Source: an uncultured Roseateles sp.
GTDB taxonomy: Bacteria > Pseudomonadota > Gammaproteobacteria > Burkholderiales > Burkholderiaceae
Assembly: GCA_946480605.1 (NCBI GenBank)
Contig: CAMLKW010000010.1
Location: 1-43,339 of the forward strand
Reading direction: 5' to 3'
Length of the DNA stretch: 43,339 nucleotides
A program made the position numbers and the translations under genes. Positions 8,198-16,035 of the stretch are shown one piece after another. The notes beneath the pieces were generated by a model. It was not told the origin of the DNA. It did not search any database and saw only the letters and a list, made by a program, of their open reading frames with translations. The number at the start of each line of letters is the position of its first letter. Within the stretch, counting starts at the first letter, position 1.

Positions 8198-9363
8198 CCT
8201 TGGATCAGAGGATGGATGGTGACACCTTGGACGACACGGTTCACGGTGCCCGAGGCGCTGGGCGTGTCGGGCGTGATGCCCAGCTGCAGCGATGCGAGCA
8301 GGGCCAGGCATTGTGCGAACACGAGGGCGATCGGCGCTAGCGCGAGGTCGGGCGCGTTGGTGGGCAGCGCGAGCGTGACGTCGTCGGCATGCGTGGCCGA
8401 GCCGGCGGCGCCGAATGCGCCGAGCGCCAGCACGCGGGCGCGGCCTTCGCGGCGCAGCTCGTTCAGCAGGTCGAGGTCGTACTGGCGGGTGTAGGGGTCG
8501 TTGGACAGGAAGATGACCACCAGCGTCTTGTCGTTCAGGATGGTCTTGGGTCCGTGGCGGAAGCCCAGGGGCGAATCGGCCAGCGCGACGAGCTTCCCGT
8601 CGGTCAACTCCAGCAGCTTCAGCGCGGCCTCACGGGCCAGGCCTTGCAGCGTGTTGCTGCCGAGGTAGACGACGCGTTCGAAGGGTTGGCCGTCGGTCAG
8701 CGCGTGCAGGCGGTCGGCCTCGGCGCTCATCAAAGCCGTGGCGGCCTGAGCCAGCGCTGTCACGGGCTGCAGCGGCAGACCGAAGGCCCAGGCGGCGGCC
8801 AGCAGCATGCCGGTGAAGCTGGAGGTCATCGCGAACGCGCGATCGTGCGTCTCGTCGGGCAGCAGCAGCACATGGGCGTGTGCCTGGCCGGCCAGGCGCT
8901 GGTTCAGCGTGCCCTCGGCGGCGCAGGTCACGACGAGGTGGTGGCTGCGCTTGATGATGCGGTCCGCCAGCTCCACGGCGGCCAGGCTCTCTGGGCTGTT
9001 GCCGGAGCGCGCGAACGACACCAGCAGCGTGGGGACCTCGGGCTGCAGGCATTGCTCGGGGCTGGAGACGATGTCGGTGGTGGCCACCGCCTCGACGCGG
9101 ATGCCGGGGCGCTGGCCCAGCAGCTTCAGCAGCGCGGGCGCCAGCGTCTGGCCGATGAAGGCGGAGCTGCCGGCGCCGGTCAGCACGATGCGCAGGTCGG
9201 GCAGGGCCAGCAGCGGGTTCAGGAAGGCGTCCAGCGCGGGCCGCTCGGCCTGCACCTGTTGATGGATGGCTTGCCAGACGTCGGGCTGGTGGGCGATCTC
9301 GCGGGCGGTGTGCGTGCCGCCGCGTTGTGCGAGGTCGGTGGGGGCGAGGTTCAGAAGAGGCAT
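8194..9363 (-). CDS. agaS: SIS-domain galactosamine-6-phosphate deaminase/isomerase, AgaS-like
   Basis: 389 residues, start ATG at 9363, just 2 bases after the agaZ stop; its own stop overlaps the kinase start. Two SIS domains are visible. The first has LTGAGSSAFIG (~residue 60) and the SFARSGNSPES phosphosugar loop; the second has VYLGSNTLQGLAREAALKLL and SPLGFRHGPKTI. This layout and the neighbours match AgaS, which converts galactosamine-6-phosphate to tagatose-6-phosphate with loss of ammonia. It lacks the N-terminal glutaminase domain of GlmS, which argues against glucosamine synthesis. The main alternative is a GlcN-6-P deaminase of the NagB-II type, which is closely related. The downstream step in this operon is a tagatose-type protein, favouring AgaS. 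Confidence 0.85.
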   Translation of the reverse strand: MPLLNLAPTDLAQRGGTHTAREIAHQPDVWQAIHQQVQAERPALDAFLNPLLALPDLRIVLTGAGSSAFIGQTLAPALLKLLGQRPGIRVEAVATTDIVSSPEQCLQPEVPTLLVSFARSGNSPESLAAVELADRIIKRSHHLVVTCAAEGTLNQRLAGQAHAHVLLLPDETHDRAFAMTSSFTGMLLAAAWAFGLPLQPVTALAQAATALMSAEADRLHALTDGQPFERVVYLGSNTLQGLAREAALKLLELTDGKLVALADSPLGFRHGPKTILNDKTLVVIFLSNDPYTRQYDLDLLNELRREGRARVLALGAFGAAGSATHADDVTLALPTNAPDLALAPIALVFAQCLALLASLQLGITPDTPSASGTVNRVVQGVTIHPLIQG

Positions 9364-9365
9364 GT

Positions 9366-10649
9366 TCAGGCTGCGCAGGCGTGCAGGTAGGGGCGGAGTG
9401 CTTGCACCGTGCCGTCTCGCAGGAGTGCGTCCGTGTGGGTGGTGATGCGGCCGTCGCGCACGGCCTCGTACTGGCGGGGCAGGTACTGGCTCAACAGCGT
9501 CAGCGGCGGCGGCGACGCGTCCAGCCGGGCCAGCATGGTGTTGCAGGCCTGGCGCACGGCGGGGTGGGCCCAGTAGTAGCGGATGCGGTCGCTCAAAGAG
9601 TAGGCGAGATCCACGTCCAGCCGCGCCGGGTCCTGGTAGTAACCGCGCCAATGCTCGGGCTCGCCGCGCATGACGCCCAGCACGGTGTCGACCAGGCCTT
9701 CGCCTTCGCCCACCCATTCGCGCTCCACGGCGGCCAGCGCCCACAGCGTCTCGCGCAGCGCGAAGGTCACGCCGGGGCCCACCTTCAGGATGGCGAAGTG
9801 GTCGCGGGCCAGCTGGGCCAGGCGCTCGGGGGTCTGGTAGTCCGTCGAGTGGGCCTCGAAGACCAGGCCGGGCTGGCTCTCGATGAAGGCGCTCAATGCG
9901 CGGGCCTTCTCGGGGCGGTAGTCGATGACCTTGTGATGGTCGAACTCCACGCCGGGCTGCACGACCATCGCGACGACGCGCTCCCAGGCCAGGTCCAGCC
10001 CCGCACGGGCGAAGGCGTGGCGGTGCAGATCCAGCGTGGACGACGCGGCCTCGGGCGACGTGACGGCCAGCTCGCCCAGGTCTTCGTGCGCGCCACCGGG
10101 CACGGGCACTTCGGTGCCGATGACGTAGACCGGCGGCTCGCCGCGGTCGGGCGCGTCGCGCCAGGCTTGTTCAGCGGCCAGGCACAGACGCACGGCACGG
10201 GCCGCGATCTCGGGCTCGGGCAGCGGCACGGGGTCGTCGGCGCAGCTCATGGAGCAGTCGAGGTGGATCTTGCGAAAGCCCGCGGCCACGTACTGCGCCA
10301 CCATGATCTCGGCCTTGGCCATCGCGGTTTCGGCGGGCAGCTTGCGCCAGGCGTTGGGGCCCAGGTGGTCGCCGCCCAGCAGCAGCAGCTCCGGGGGCAG
10401 GCCTTCGTTGGCGGCCATCTGTTGCACGTAGCGGCGGAAGTCCAGCGGCGTCATGCCGGTGTAGCCGCCGTCCTGGTTCACCTGGTTGGACGTGGCCTCG
10501 ATGAGCGCCGGCCGGCCCTGCGCGGCGCACTCGCGCAGCGTGGCGGCGATGACGACGGGGTGGGCGGAACAGACCGAGGGAATGCCGATGGCGGCGTCTC
10601 CAGCGGCGGCTAGCTTGTGGCGGCGCACGAGGTCGAGCATGAGCTTCAT
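9366..10649 (-). CDS. agaZ: Tagatose-bisphosphate aldolase non-catalytic subunit family (AgaZ/KbaZ/GatZ)
   Basis: 427 residues. The ATG at 10649 overlaps the permease stop (ATGA) and has an AAGGAG site upstream; the frame stays open far beyond it by chance. Diagnostic segments are GIPSVCSAHPVVI, EATSNQVNQDGGYTGM (~residues 50-65), LGGDHLGPNAW and KIHLDCSM. In enteric bacteria this protein partners AgaY/KbaY/GatY to cleave tagatose-1,6-bisphosphate; in some proteobacterial GalNAc pathways AgaZ homologues have been assigned other tagatose-6-P roles such as kinase. No AgaY-like aldolase is in the window, so the protein either works with a distant aldolase or acts alone. It sits between permease and agaS in a coupled operon. 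Confidence 0.9.
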   Translation of the reverse strand: MKLMLDLVRRHKLAAAGDAAIGIPSVCSAHPVVIAATLRECAAQGRPALIEATSNQVNQDGGYTGMTPLDFRRYVQQMAANEGLPPELLLLGGDHLGPNAWRKLPAETAMAKAEIMVAQYVAAGFRKIHLDCSMSCADDPVPLPEPEIAARAVRLCLAAEQAWRDAPDRGEPPVYVIGTEVPVPGGAHEDLGELAVTSPEAASSTLDLHRHAFARAGLDLAWERVVAMVVQPGVEFDHHKVIDYRPEKARALSAFIESQPGLVFEAHSTDYQTPERLAQLARDHFAILKVGPGVTFALRETLWALAAVEREWVGEGEGLVDTVLGVMRGEPEHWRGYYQDPARLDVDLAYSLSDRIRYYWAHPAVRQACNTMLARLDASPPPLTLLSQYLPRQYEAVRDGRITTHTDALLRDGTVQALRPYLHACAA

Positions 10650-11554
10650 GCGGCGTCTCCTTGAACGGGTTGGGAAGAGGAAGAAGGCGTTTCGGGCTGC
10701 AAGGCCAGCAGCAGCGCGGCCAGCAGCGCCAGCGCCACGCCCAGCAACTTGGTGCCCGCGGGCATGGCGCCGCTGAGGGCCATGGACAGCACGGCCGTCA
10801 GCAGCGGCGCGCCGGCGTTGACCAGCGGCGACACGACCAGCGCCTTGCCGTAGCGGAAGGCGTAGACCAGCATCAGCGCGCCCACGGCGTTCAGCACCTG
10901 GGTGGCGGCCGCGAGGCCCGGGCCGTTCCAGCCCCAGTGGATGGGCTGCGAGAAGTCGGTCAGCCACAGCGCGGCCGGCACGCAGGCGAGGCCGCCCACG
11001 GTCATGTAGAAGAAGATGCTCTCGGCGCTGGTGCCCACGTTGGCCAGCTTGATGAAATAGGCCTGCAGGCCCCAGGCCGCCATCACGATGAGGGCCAGCA
11101 GGAACCACAGTCCCAGGCCTTCGCCGCCTTGACCCAACTGCAGGTCGAACAGCGGCAGCGAGCACAGCGCCAACACGATGCCGGCCACACCCAGCTTGCC
11201 GGTGCGTTCGCCCAGCAGGCCGAAGGACAGCGCGATCGTGATGGCCGGCGACAGCGACACGATGGGGAAGATCAGATAGGCCGGCCCCAGCTGCACCGCG
11301 CGGAACAGCAGCATCTGGCCGCCCGCGCCCAGCAGGCCCACCGCCAGACCCAGAACGACGGAGCGGCGGTCGCGCTGGATGCGCCAGCCGGCGCGGGCCA
11401 GCACGATGACCGCGGGCGGGATCATCGTCAGCGCCCACACGACGTAGATCAGCGTGTCCGGGAAGCCGTGCTGCGAGGGCAGGCCGGTGAAGGCGCCCCA
11501 CACGCCCCACAACAGGGTCGAGATCAGCGCGTAGGTGAGCCAGTTGCTTTGCAT
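10646..11554 (-). CDS. EamA/DMT-superfamily permease, probable amino-sugar importer
   Basis: 302 residues, first gene of the aga operon, start ATG at 11554 with only a weak ribosome site. About ten hydrophobic segments in two halves, starting LTYALISTLLWGVWGAFTG, fit the drug/metabolite transporter superfamily. LIFPIVSLSPAITIALSF and the LGERTGKLG segment are typical of the EamA/RhaT-like group, some members of which move sugars. Its stop overlaps the agaZ start, so it belongs with catabolism. No PTS component is in the operon, so I infer it imports unphosphorylated galactosamine or N-acetylgalactosamine through the inner membrane for the kinase. Export or another substrate cannot be excluded. 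Confidence 0.78.
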   Translation of the reverse strand: MQSNWLTYALISTLLWGVWGAFTGLPSQHGFPDTLIYVVWALTMIPPAVIVLARAGWRIQRDRRSVVLGLAVGLLGAGGQMLLFRAVQLGPAYLIFPIVSLSPAITIALSFGLLGERTGKLGVAGIVLALCSLPLFDLQLGQGGEGLGLWFLLALIVMAAWGLQAYFIKLANVGTSAESIFFYMTVGGLACVPAALWLTDFSQPIHWGWNGPGLAAATQVLNAVGALMLVYAFRYGKALVVSPLVNAGAPLLTAVLSMALSGAMPAGTKLLGVALALLAALLLALQPETPSSSSQPVQGDAA

Positions 11555-11938
11555 GGGCGAGGTCTTTTCGTGAGGTCGGTGGTCGGCGTCGACAACTTTC
11601 GAGCGAAAGCATAAACGAACAAAAACGAAAACACAACGGCGAAAGTACTTTCGTATGCCAAATCCCGCCCTTGAGGGATCAATCCCTGTATAGCTCGGTG
11701 AGTTCTCTCTATGTCAGCCCCACGGAAGCCTTTCGTGGCATGATTCATCGAAAGCATTCGGCATACGTGAAAACCATATACGAAATCAAACGAAAGAATT
11801 CGTAGACTTGCGGCAAGCCGGCTCGGGGCACCTTCCGGGGCTGGCAAACCGCACCGGGGGAGAGCTGCCCCGGCATCTACAAGCAGATTGCCTCGCGCTG
11901 CCCTGACGGCAGCCACGACAGAAAAAAGGAACCGTTTG
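11555..11938. promoter_or_regulatory. 384-bp divergent control region of aga operon and TonB receptor, with repeated CGAAAG boxes
   Basis: This AT-richer gap separates the divergent permease operon and TonB receptor. It holds CTTTCG-AG-CGAAAG at 11596-11609 and the perfect palindrome CGAAAGTACTTTCG at 11640-11653. CTTTCG...CGAAAG with a 13-base spacer lies at 11730-11754, and CGAAA boxes 10 bases apart lie at 11781 and 11791. Further AACGAA boxes lie at 11613-11629. DeoR regulators often bind such reiterated short boxes, and the same motif precedes agaR, so I infer AgaR control of both directions. A different dyad, AGGGAT-CA-ATCCCT, lies at 11674-11687. An AAGGA ribosome site at 11926-11930 serves the receptor. 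No clear -35/-10 pair with normal spacing was found. Confidence 0.7.
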
Positions 11939-14785
11939 ATGAGTCCTCGACTGCAACCCCGCCCGCAAGACCAGGCCGCTGCCCGCTTTGCCTTGCACCC
12001 GCTGACCGTTGCCGGCCTGCTGGCCCTGGCCGCGTTCGCCGCCCCCGCGTTCGCCCAGGACGCCGCCACCAAGCCCGAAGCCGAGACGCTGGACCGCGTG
12101 GAAGTGACCGGCACCCGTGCCAGCCTGCAGAAGTCCCTCACGCTGAAGCGCAATGCCGCCGGCGTGCAGGACAGCATCAGCGCGACCGAGCTGGGCCGCT
12201 TCCCCGACAACAACGTGGCCGACTCGCTGAGCCACATCACCGGCGTGTCCATCTCGCGCACGGCCGGCGGCGAAGGCCAGAAGGTCAGCATCCGCGGCTT
12301 GGGGCCCGAGTACACGATCACGACCTTCAACGACCGGCTGCTGGGCACCGACAGCGCCGGCCGCTACTTCGCCTACGACGTGCTGCCCGCCGACGTCATC
12401 AGTGGCGCCGACGTCATCAAGTCCACGCAGGCCTCGATCATGGAAGGCGCCATCGGCGGCCTGGTGAACCTGCGCTCCGCCAGCCCCTTCGACCAGAAGG
12501 GCCAGCGTGGGCTGCTGCGCCTGGAGGCCGATCGCAACCAGATGAGCGCCCTCAATGGCCAGAAACTGTCGGGTACCTACAGCAACACCTTCGGCAACCA
12601 GTGGGGCGTGCTGCTGGGCCTGGTGTACGCCAAGCGCGATGTGCGCACCGACACGGCCGGCAACGACGGCGGCTGGAGCCGCAACCCCATCCCCAGCGAC
12701 CCCGACCAGTTCTGGCAGTGGGGCAACACCTGGGGTGGCGCCATCGACCCCAATGGCAACGGCCAGCTCGACCTGAATGAAGAGGGCCTGATCGGCCCGG
12801 GTCAGTTCCGCTTCGGCTCCATCATGGAGAACAAGAAGCGCCTGGCGCTGTCGGGCAAGGTCGAGTGGCGGCCCAGCAGCGACCTGAAGGTCGTCGTGGA
12901 CGGCTTCAAGACGCGCCTCGATTCACCGCAGGTCGGCTACCAGCTGTCCTTCTACCCGCTGTACGCGCCGGGCCGCTGGTCCAACATGAAGATCACCAAC
13001 GGCGTGGTGACCGACCTGACGCTGGCCAGCACCGACCCCGAGATGCGGCTCAACCCCGAGCTGCTGAACAAGACCGAGTACCGCGTCGTCGACACCGCCT
13101 TGTACGGCGTCAACGCCGAGTGGAAGCTGTCGCCGTCGCTCAAGGTGAAAGGTGACCTCTACGAGTCCACCTCCAAGCGCCATTCCGGCGGCAACGACAG
13201 CTACGTCGTGCTGCGCATGAACCAACCCAACGTCACGCGCATCCAGCTCAACGGCGGCGCCGTGCCCGACGTGAAGACCACGTTCGCTGATGGCCGCGAC
13301 CTGCAGACCGGCCTGGCGCAAGGCCTGTTCAAGGCCAGCGACTTCAACACCCACTACTACAGCCGCGCCGGCGACAACATCGACGACAAGATCAACGGTG
13401 CCAAGGTCGACGCCGAGTGGTCGCTGGACCGCTTCTACATCGACAAGCTGAAGTTCGGCCTGAACCAGACCAACCGCAAGAAGTCGCGCGACCTGATCAA
13501 CAACGCGCTCAACTCCGGTGCCGACCACTACTCGGGCCAGAACGCGATCAACGTCGGCGCACTGGGCGGCAACGTCATCAACCAGTCGTTCAGTCCCAAG
13601 GGCTTCCTGGACGATGTCGGCGGTAACTTCCCGCGCAGCTTCCTGGGCTTCGACGTGGCCAACTACGCCGAGGCGCTGAAGGCCTGGGACGGCAAGCCCC
13701 GCCCGGGCGGTGGCGTCTACAGCTCCACCATTTCGGCGCCGCAGTGGAACCCGCTGCAAAGCTACCGCGTGACGGAGAAGACGACGACGGCCTTCGTGCA
13801 GGCCGACCTGTCGGGCGAGAGCTGGAACGCGGACGTCGGCGTGCGTTTCGTGCGCACCAAGACCACGGCCCAGGCCTGGGACGCGAAGATCCTGGACATC
13901 ATCACGAACGGCCCGTGGAACTACCAGGCGGTCTACGCGCCGCCGTCCACGGTGCAGCAGGAGTCCACGTACAACTTCGCGCTGCCGGCCGTCAACTTCA
14001 CCTACCTGCTGACCGACGACCTGCAGCTGCGCCTGGGCGCCGCCAAGACCATGGCTCGCCCCGCGGTGGACAAGCTCGCGCCGACGAACACGACGGAGGG
14101 CATCTCCTGGGGCGACTTCACCCAGGTTTTCGGCGGCAATGCAGAGCTGAAGCCTTATAGCGCCCGTCAGGTCGATGCGTCCCTGGAGTGGTACTACTCG
14201 AAGGACTCTGCGCTGACCTTCGCCGTCTACCAGAAGAACATCAAGAACCAGATCACCAACCTCTGGCTGTCGGGCCAGGACATCGGTGCGCCGGGCGGCC
14301 GGCTGTTCAATGTGCAGCGACCCGTCAACGGCGACAAGGCCACCGCCCGGGGCTTTGAGATCGGCTTCCAGCACCTGTTCGACAACGGCTTCGGCGTGCG
14401 CGCCCAGTACACCCGCAACAAGTCACGCGCCTGGGTGGCCGACGTGGAACGGCCGCTGGAAGGCATTGCACCGGCGACCGCGTCGTTCGGGGTGCTGTAC
14501 GAGCGCGGCCCGTGGAGCATGAGTGCCACGGCCGACCGCACCGACGGCTTCGTCACCGCCACCAACGTCATCGGCGCCAACTTCAACGAGACCGCCAATG
14601 CCGTGACCTGGGTGACGGCGCAGGTGGCCTACGAAGTGAACCAGTGGCTGCGCATCAGTCTCGAAGGCAACAACCTGACCGATGCGGTGCAGGCACCCAA
14701 GCTGGGCAATGGCAATGTCAGCCTGCCCAACGGCTACTACCGCTATGGCCGCGCGTTCACCCTCGGCGCTTCCATCAAGTTCTAG
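11939..14785 (+). CDS. TonB-dependent receptor linked to the aga operon
   Basis: 948 residues. The ATG at 11939 follows AAGGA with 8-base spacing; an earlier in-frame start at 11888 is less likely because it lengthens the leader. A long leader with a hydrophobic stretch ends at AFAQ (~residue 40). The TonB-box-like ETLDRVEVTG follows, then the plug domain (ATELGRFPDNNVADSLSHIT, VSIRGLGPEYTITTFNDR) and the beta-barrel, closing with ASIKF and a terminal phenylalanine as expected for an outer-membrane protein. The plug style is that of Caulobacter/Xanthomonas carbohydrate receptors. Divergence from the aga operon across shared CGAAAG boxes suggests uptake of GalNAc/GalN-containing oligosaccharides. 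The substrate is inferred from context. A dispersed repeat copy follows its stop. Confidence 0.93.
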   Translation: MSPRLQPRPQDQAAARFALHPLTVAGLLALAAFAAPAFAQDAATKPEAETLDRVEVTGTRASLQKSLTLKRNAAGVQDSISATELGRFPDNNVADSLSHITGVSISRTAGGEGQKVSIRGLGPEYTITTFNDRLLGTDSAGRYFAYDVLPADVISGADVIKSTQASIMEGAIGGLVNLRSASPFDQKGQRGLLRLEADRNQMSALNGQKLSGTYSNTFGNQWGVLLGLVYAKRDVRTDTAGNDGGWSRNPIPSDPDQFWQWGNTWGGAIDPNGNGQLDLNEEGLIGPGQFRFGSIMENKKRLALSGKVEWRPSSDLKVVVDGFKTRLDSPQVGYQLSFYPLYAPGRWSNMKITNGVVTDLTLASTDPEMRLNPELLNKTEYRVVDTALYGVNAEWKLSPSLKVKGDLYESTSKRHSGGNDSYVVLRMNQPNVTRIQLNGGAVPDVKTTFADGRDLQTGLAQGLFKASDFNTHYYSRAGDNIDDKINGAKVDAEWSLDRFYIDKLKFGLNQTNRKKSRDLINNALNSGADHYSGQNAINVGALGGNVINQSFSPKGFLDDVGGNFPRSFLGFDVANYAEALKAWDGKPRPGGGVYSSTISAPQWNPLQSYRVTEKTTTAFVQADLSGESWNADVGVRFVRTKTTAQAWDAKILDIITNGPWNYQAVYAPPSTVQQESTYNFALPAVNFTYLLTDDLQLRLGAAKTMARPAVDKLAPTNTTEGISWGDFTQVFGGNAELKPYSARQVDASLEWYYSKDSALTFAVYQKNIKNQITNLWLSGQDIGAPGGRLFNVQRPVNGDKATARGFEIGFQHLFDNGFGVRAQYTRNKSRAWVADVERPLEGIAPATASFGVLYERGPWSMSATADRTDGFVTATNVIGANFNETANAVTWVTAQVAYEVNQWLRISLEGNNLTDAVQAPKLGNGNVSLPNGYYRYGRAFTLGASIKF

Positions 14786-14823
14786 CCCCTTGCCCAGTCT
14801 TGCCCGGCTGAACGCCGGCAAGG

Positions 14824-14919
14824 CTGGTCGGTCCCCCGAGGGGACGGCGATGCTTGCGGCATCGAGCCGCAAGCACATCGCCAAAGCGGGCCGGCTTGGG
14901 AGCGGCCCGGCGCTCGGCC
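14824..14919 (+). repeat. REP-like intergenic repeat, copy 1
   Basis: About 96 bp running from CTGGTCGGTCCCCCGAGGGG to GCGGCCCGGCGCTCGGCC. It contains an imperfect hairpin (GGCGATGCTTGCGGC, then GCCGCAAGCACATCGCC). A second copy on the other strand at 39116-39209 matches it over nearly its whole length with a few substitutions and small indels. Both copies lie downstream of a TonB receptor gene and just before the next start codon, in the same orientation relative to the receptor. Confidence 0.8.
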
Positions 14920-14940
14920 CGAAAGACGCGAACCACTGAT

Positions 14941-16035
14941 ATGAAAACCCTTGTCTCCTCCGTTGCCGCCCTGCTTGCCGGGGCGGCTTTTTTCACCGCG
15001 CAGGCGGCCGAGTCCAGCTACACGATGGCCGACTACGCCCGCGTGGCCAAGGTCGACGTGCACCTGCATCTGCACAACGCCGCGCCGGCTTTCATGGAAG
15101 CGGCGAAGCGCCAGAATTTCAAGGTGTTGACGATCAACGTCGACTACCCCGACTTCCCGCCGCTGGCCGACCAGCAGCGCGTCGCGATCGAGTTGCAGAA
15201 GCAGTTCCCCAAGGACGTGGCCTGGGCGGCCAGCTTCTCGGTAGACGGTTCCGACCAGCCCGTCTGGCTGCCCGCCACGCGCCAGCGCATCGATGTCGCC
15301 ATGAAAGCCGGCGCCGTTGGCGTGAAGGTGTGGAAGAACATCGGCATGAGCCTGCGAGGCAGCGACAAGAAGCTGGTCATGATCGACGACGCCCGCTTCG
15401 CGCCGCTGTTCGACGACTTCGCCAAGCAGGGCATCCCGCTGCTGGGCCACCAGGGCGAGCCGCACAACTGCTGGCTGCCGCTGGAGAAGATGACGGTCAA
15501 CAATGACCGCGAGTACTTCAAGGCCCATCCGCAGTACCACATGCACCTGCACCCCGAGATGCCGAGCTGGGAAGCGCAGATGGCCGCGCGCGATCGCATG
15601 GTGGCTGCCCACCCCAAGCTGCGCTTCATCGGCGTTCACCTCGCGTCGCTGGAGCGCGATGTGGGCGAACTGGCCGCCTTCCTCGACAAGTTCCCTCACG
15701 CCGTTGTCGATGTCGCCGCGCGCATCGGTCAGTTGCAACACCAAAGCCAGAAGGACCGCGAGCGCGTGCGCCGCTTCTTCATCAAATACCAGGACCGCAT
15801 CCTGTACGGCAGCGACATGGCACAAGCCCCCGACCAGGACGGCGCCGCGCTGGGCCGCGAGGCCGAAGGTGTGTGGCGCATGCACTGGCGCTACTTCAAC
15901 ACCGCGGAGTCCTTCAAGGTGAGCGATCTGGACAAGCCCGTGAAGGGCCTGGCGCTGCCGCGCGCCGTGGTGGACAAGCTCTACCGCACCAACGCCGAAC
16001 GCGCCTTCCCTGGCGCCTGGGGAGCGAAGCGATGA
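14941..16035 (+). CDS. Secreted amidohydrolase-family (TIM-barrel metal hydrolase) protein
   Basis: 364 residues, ATG at 14941; the signal peptide MKTLVSSVAALLAGAAFFTA ends near AQA (residue 22). No strong ribosome site is seen. The barrel starts with KVDVHLHLH, an HxH metal motif, followed by LLGHQGEPHN, FIGVHLASLE and ILYGSDMA with the expected terminal aspartate. This layout fits the amidohydrolase-2/COG2159-like group of lactonases, decarboxylases and deacylases. A periplasmic location is unusual for that group. Its stop overlaps the start of a GH36-like glycosidase (ATGA), so it belongs to a polysaccharide-processing transcript. It might open a sugar lactone or remove an acyl group, but no substrate can be named from the sequence. 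Confidence 0.82.
   Translation: MKTLVSSVAALLAGAAFFTAQAAESSYTMADYARVAKVDVHLHLHNAAPAFMEAAKRQNFKVLTINVDYPDFPPLADQQRVAIELQKQFPKDVAWAASFSVDGSDQPVWLPATRQRIDVAMKAGAVGVKVWKNIGMSLRGSDKKLVMIDDARFAPLFDDFAKQGIPLLGHQGEPHNCWLPLEKMTVNNDREYFKAHPQYHMHLHPEMPSWEAQMAARDRMVAAHPKLRFIGVHLASLERDVGELAAFLDKFPHAVVDVAARIGQLQHQSQKDRERVRRFFIKYQDRILYGSDMAQAPDQDGAALGREAEGVWRMHWRYFNTAESFKVSDLDKPVKGLALPRAVVDKLYRTNAERAFPGAWGAKR

Noticed and set aside
9366..11636. Possible 756-residue fusion protein ending in AgaZ
   Set aside because: The upstream extension is a second frame of the permease gene; AgaZ has its own ATG at 10649 with a ribosome site and an ATGA overlap.
14786..14940. Small ORFs inside the REP-like repeat (both copies)
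   Set aside because: They arise from the repeat itself, lack ribosome sites and shift frame between the two copies.
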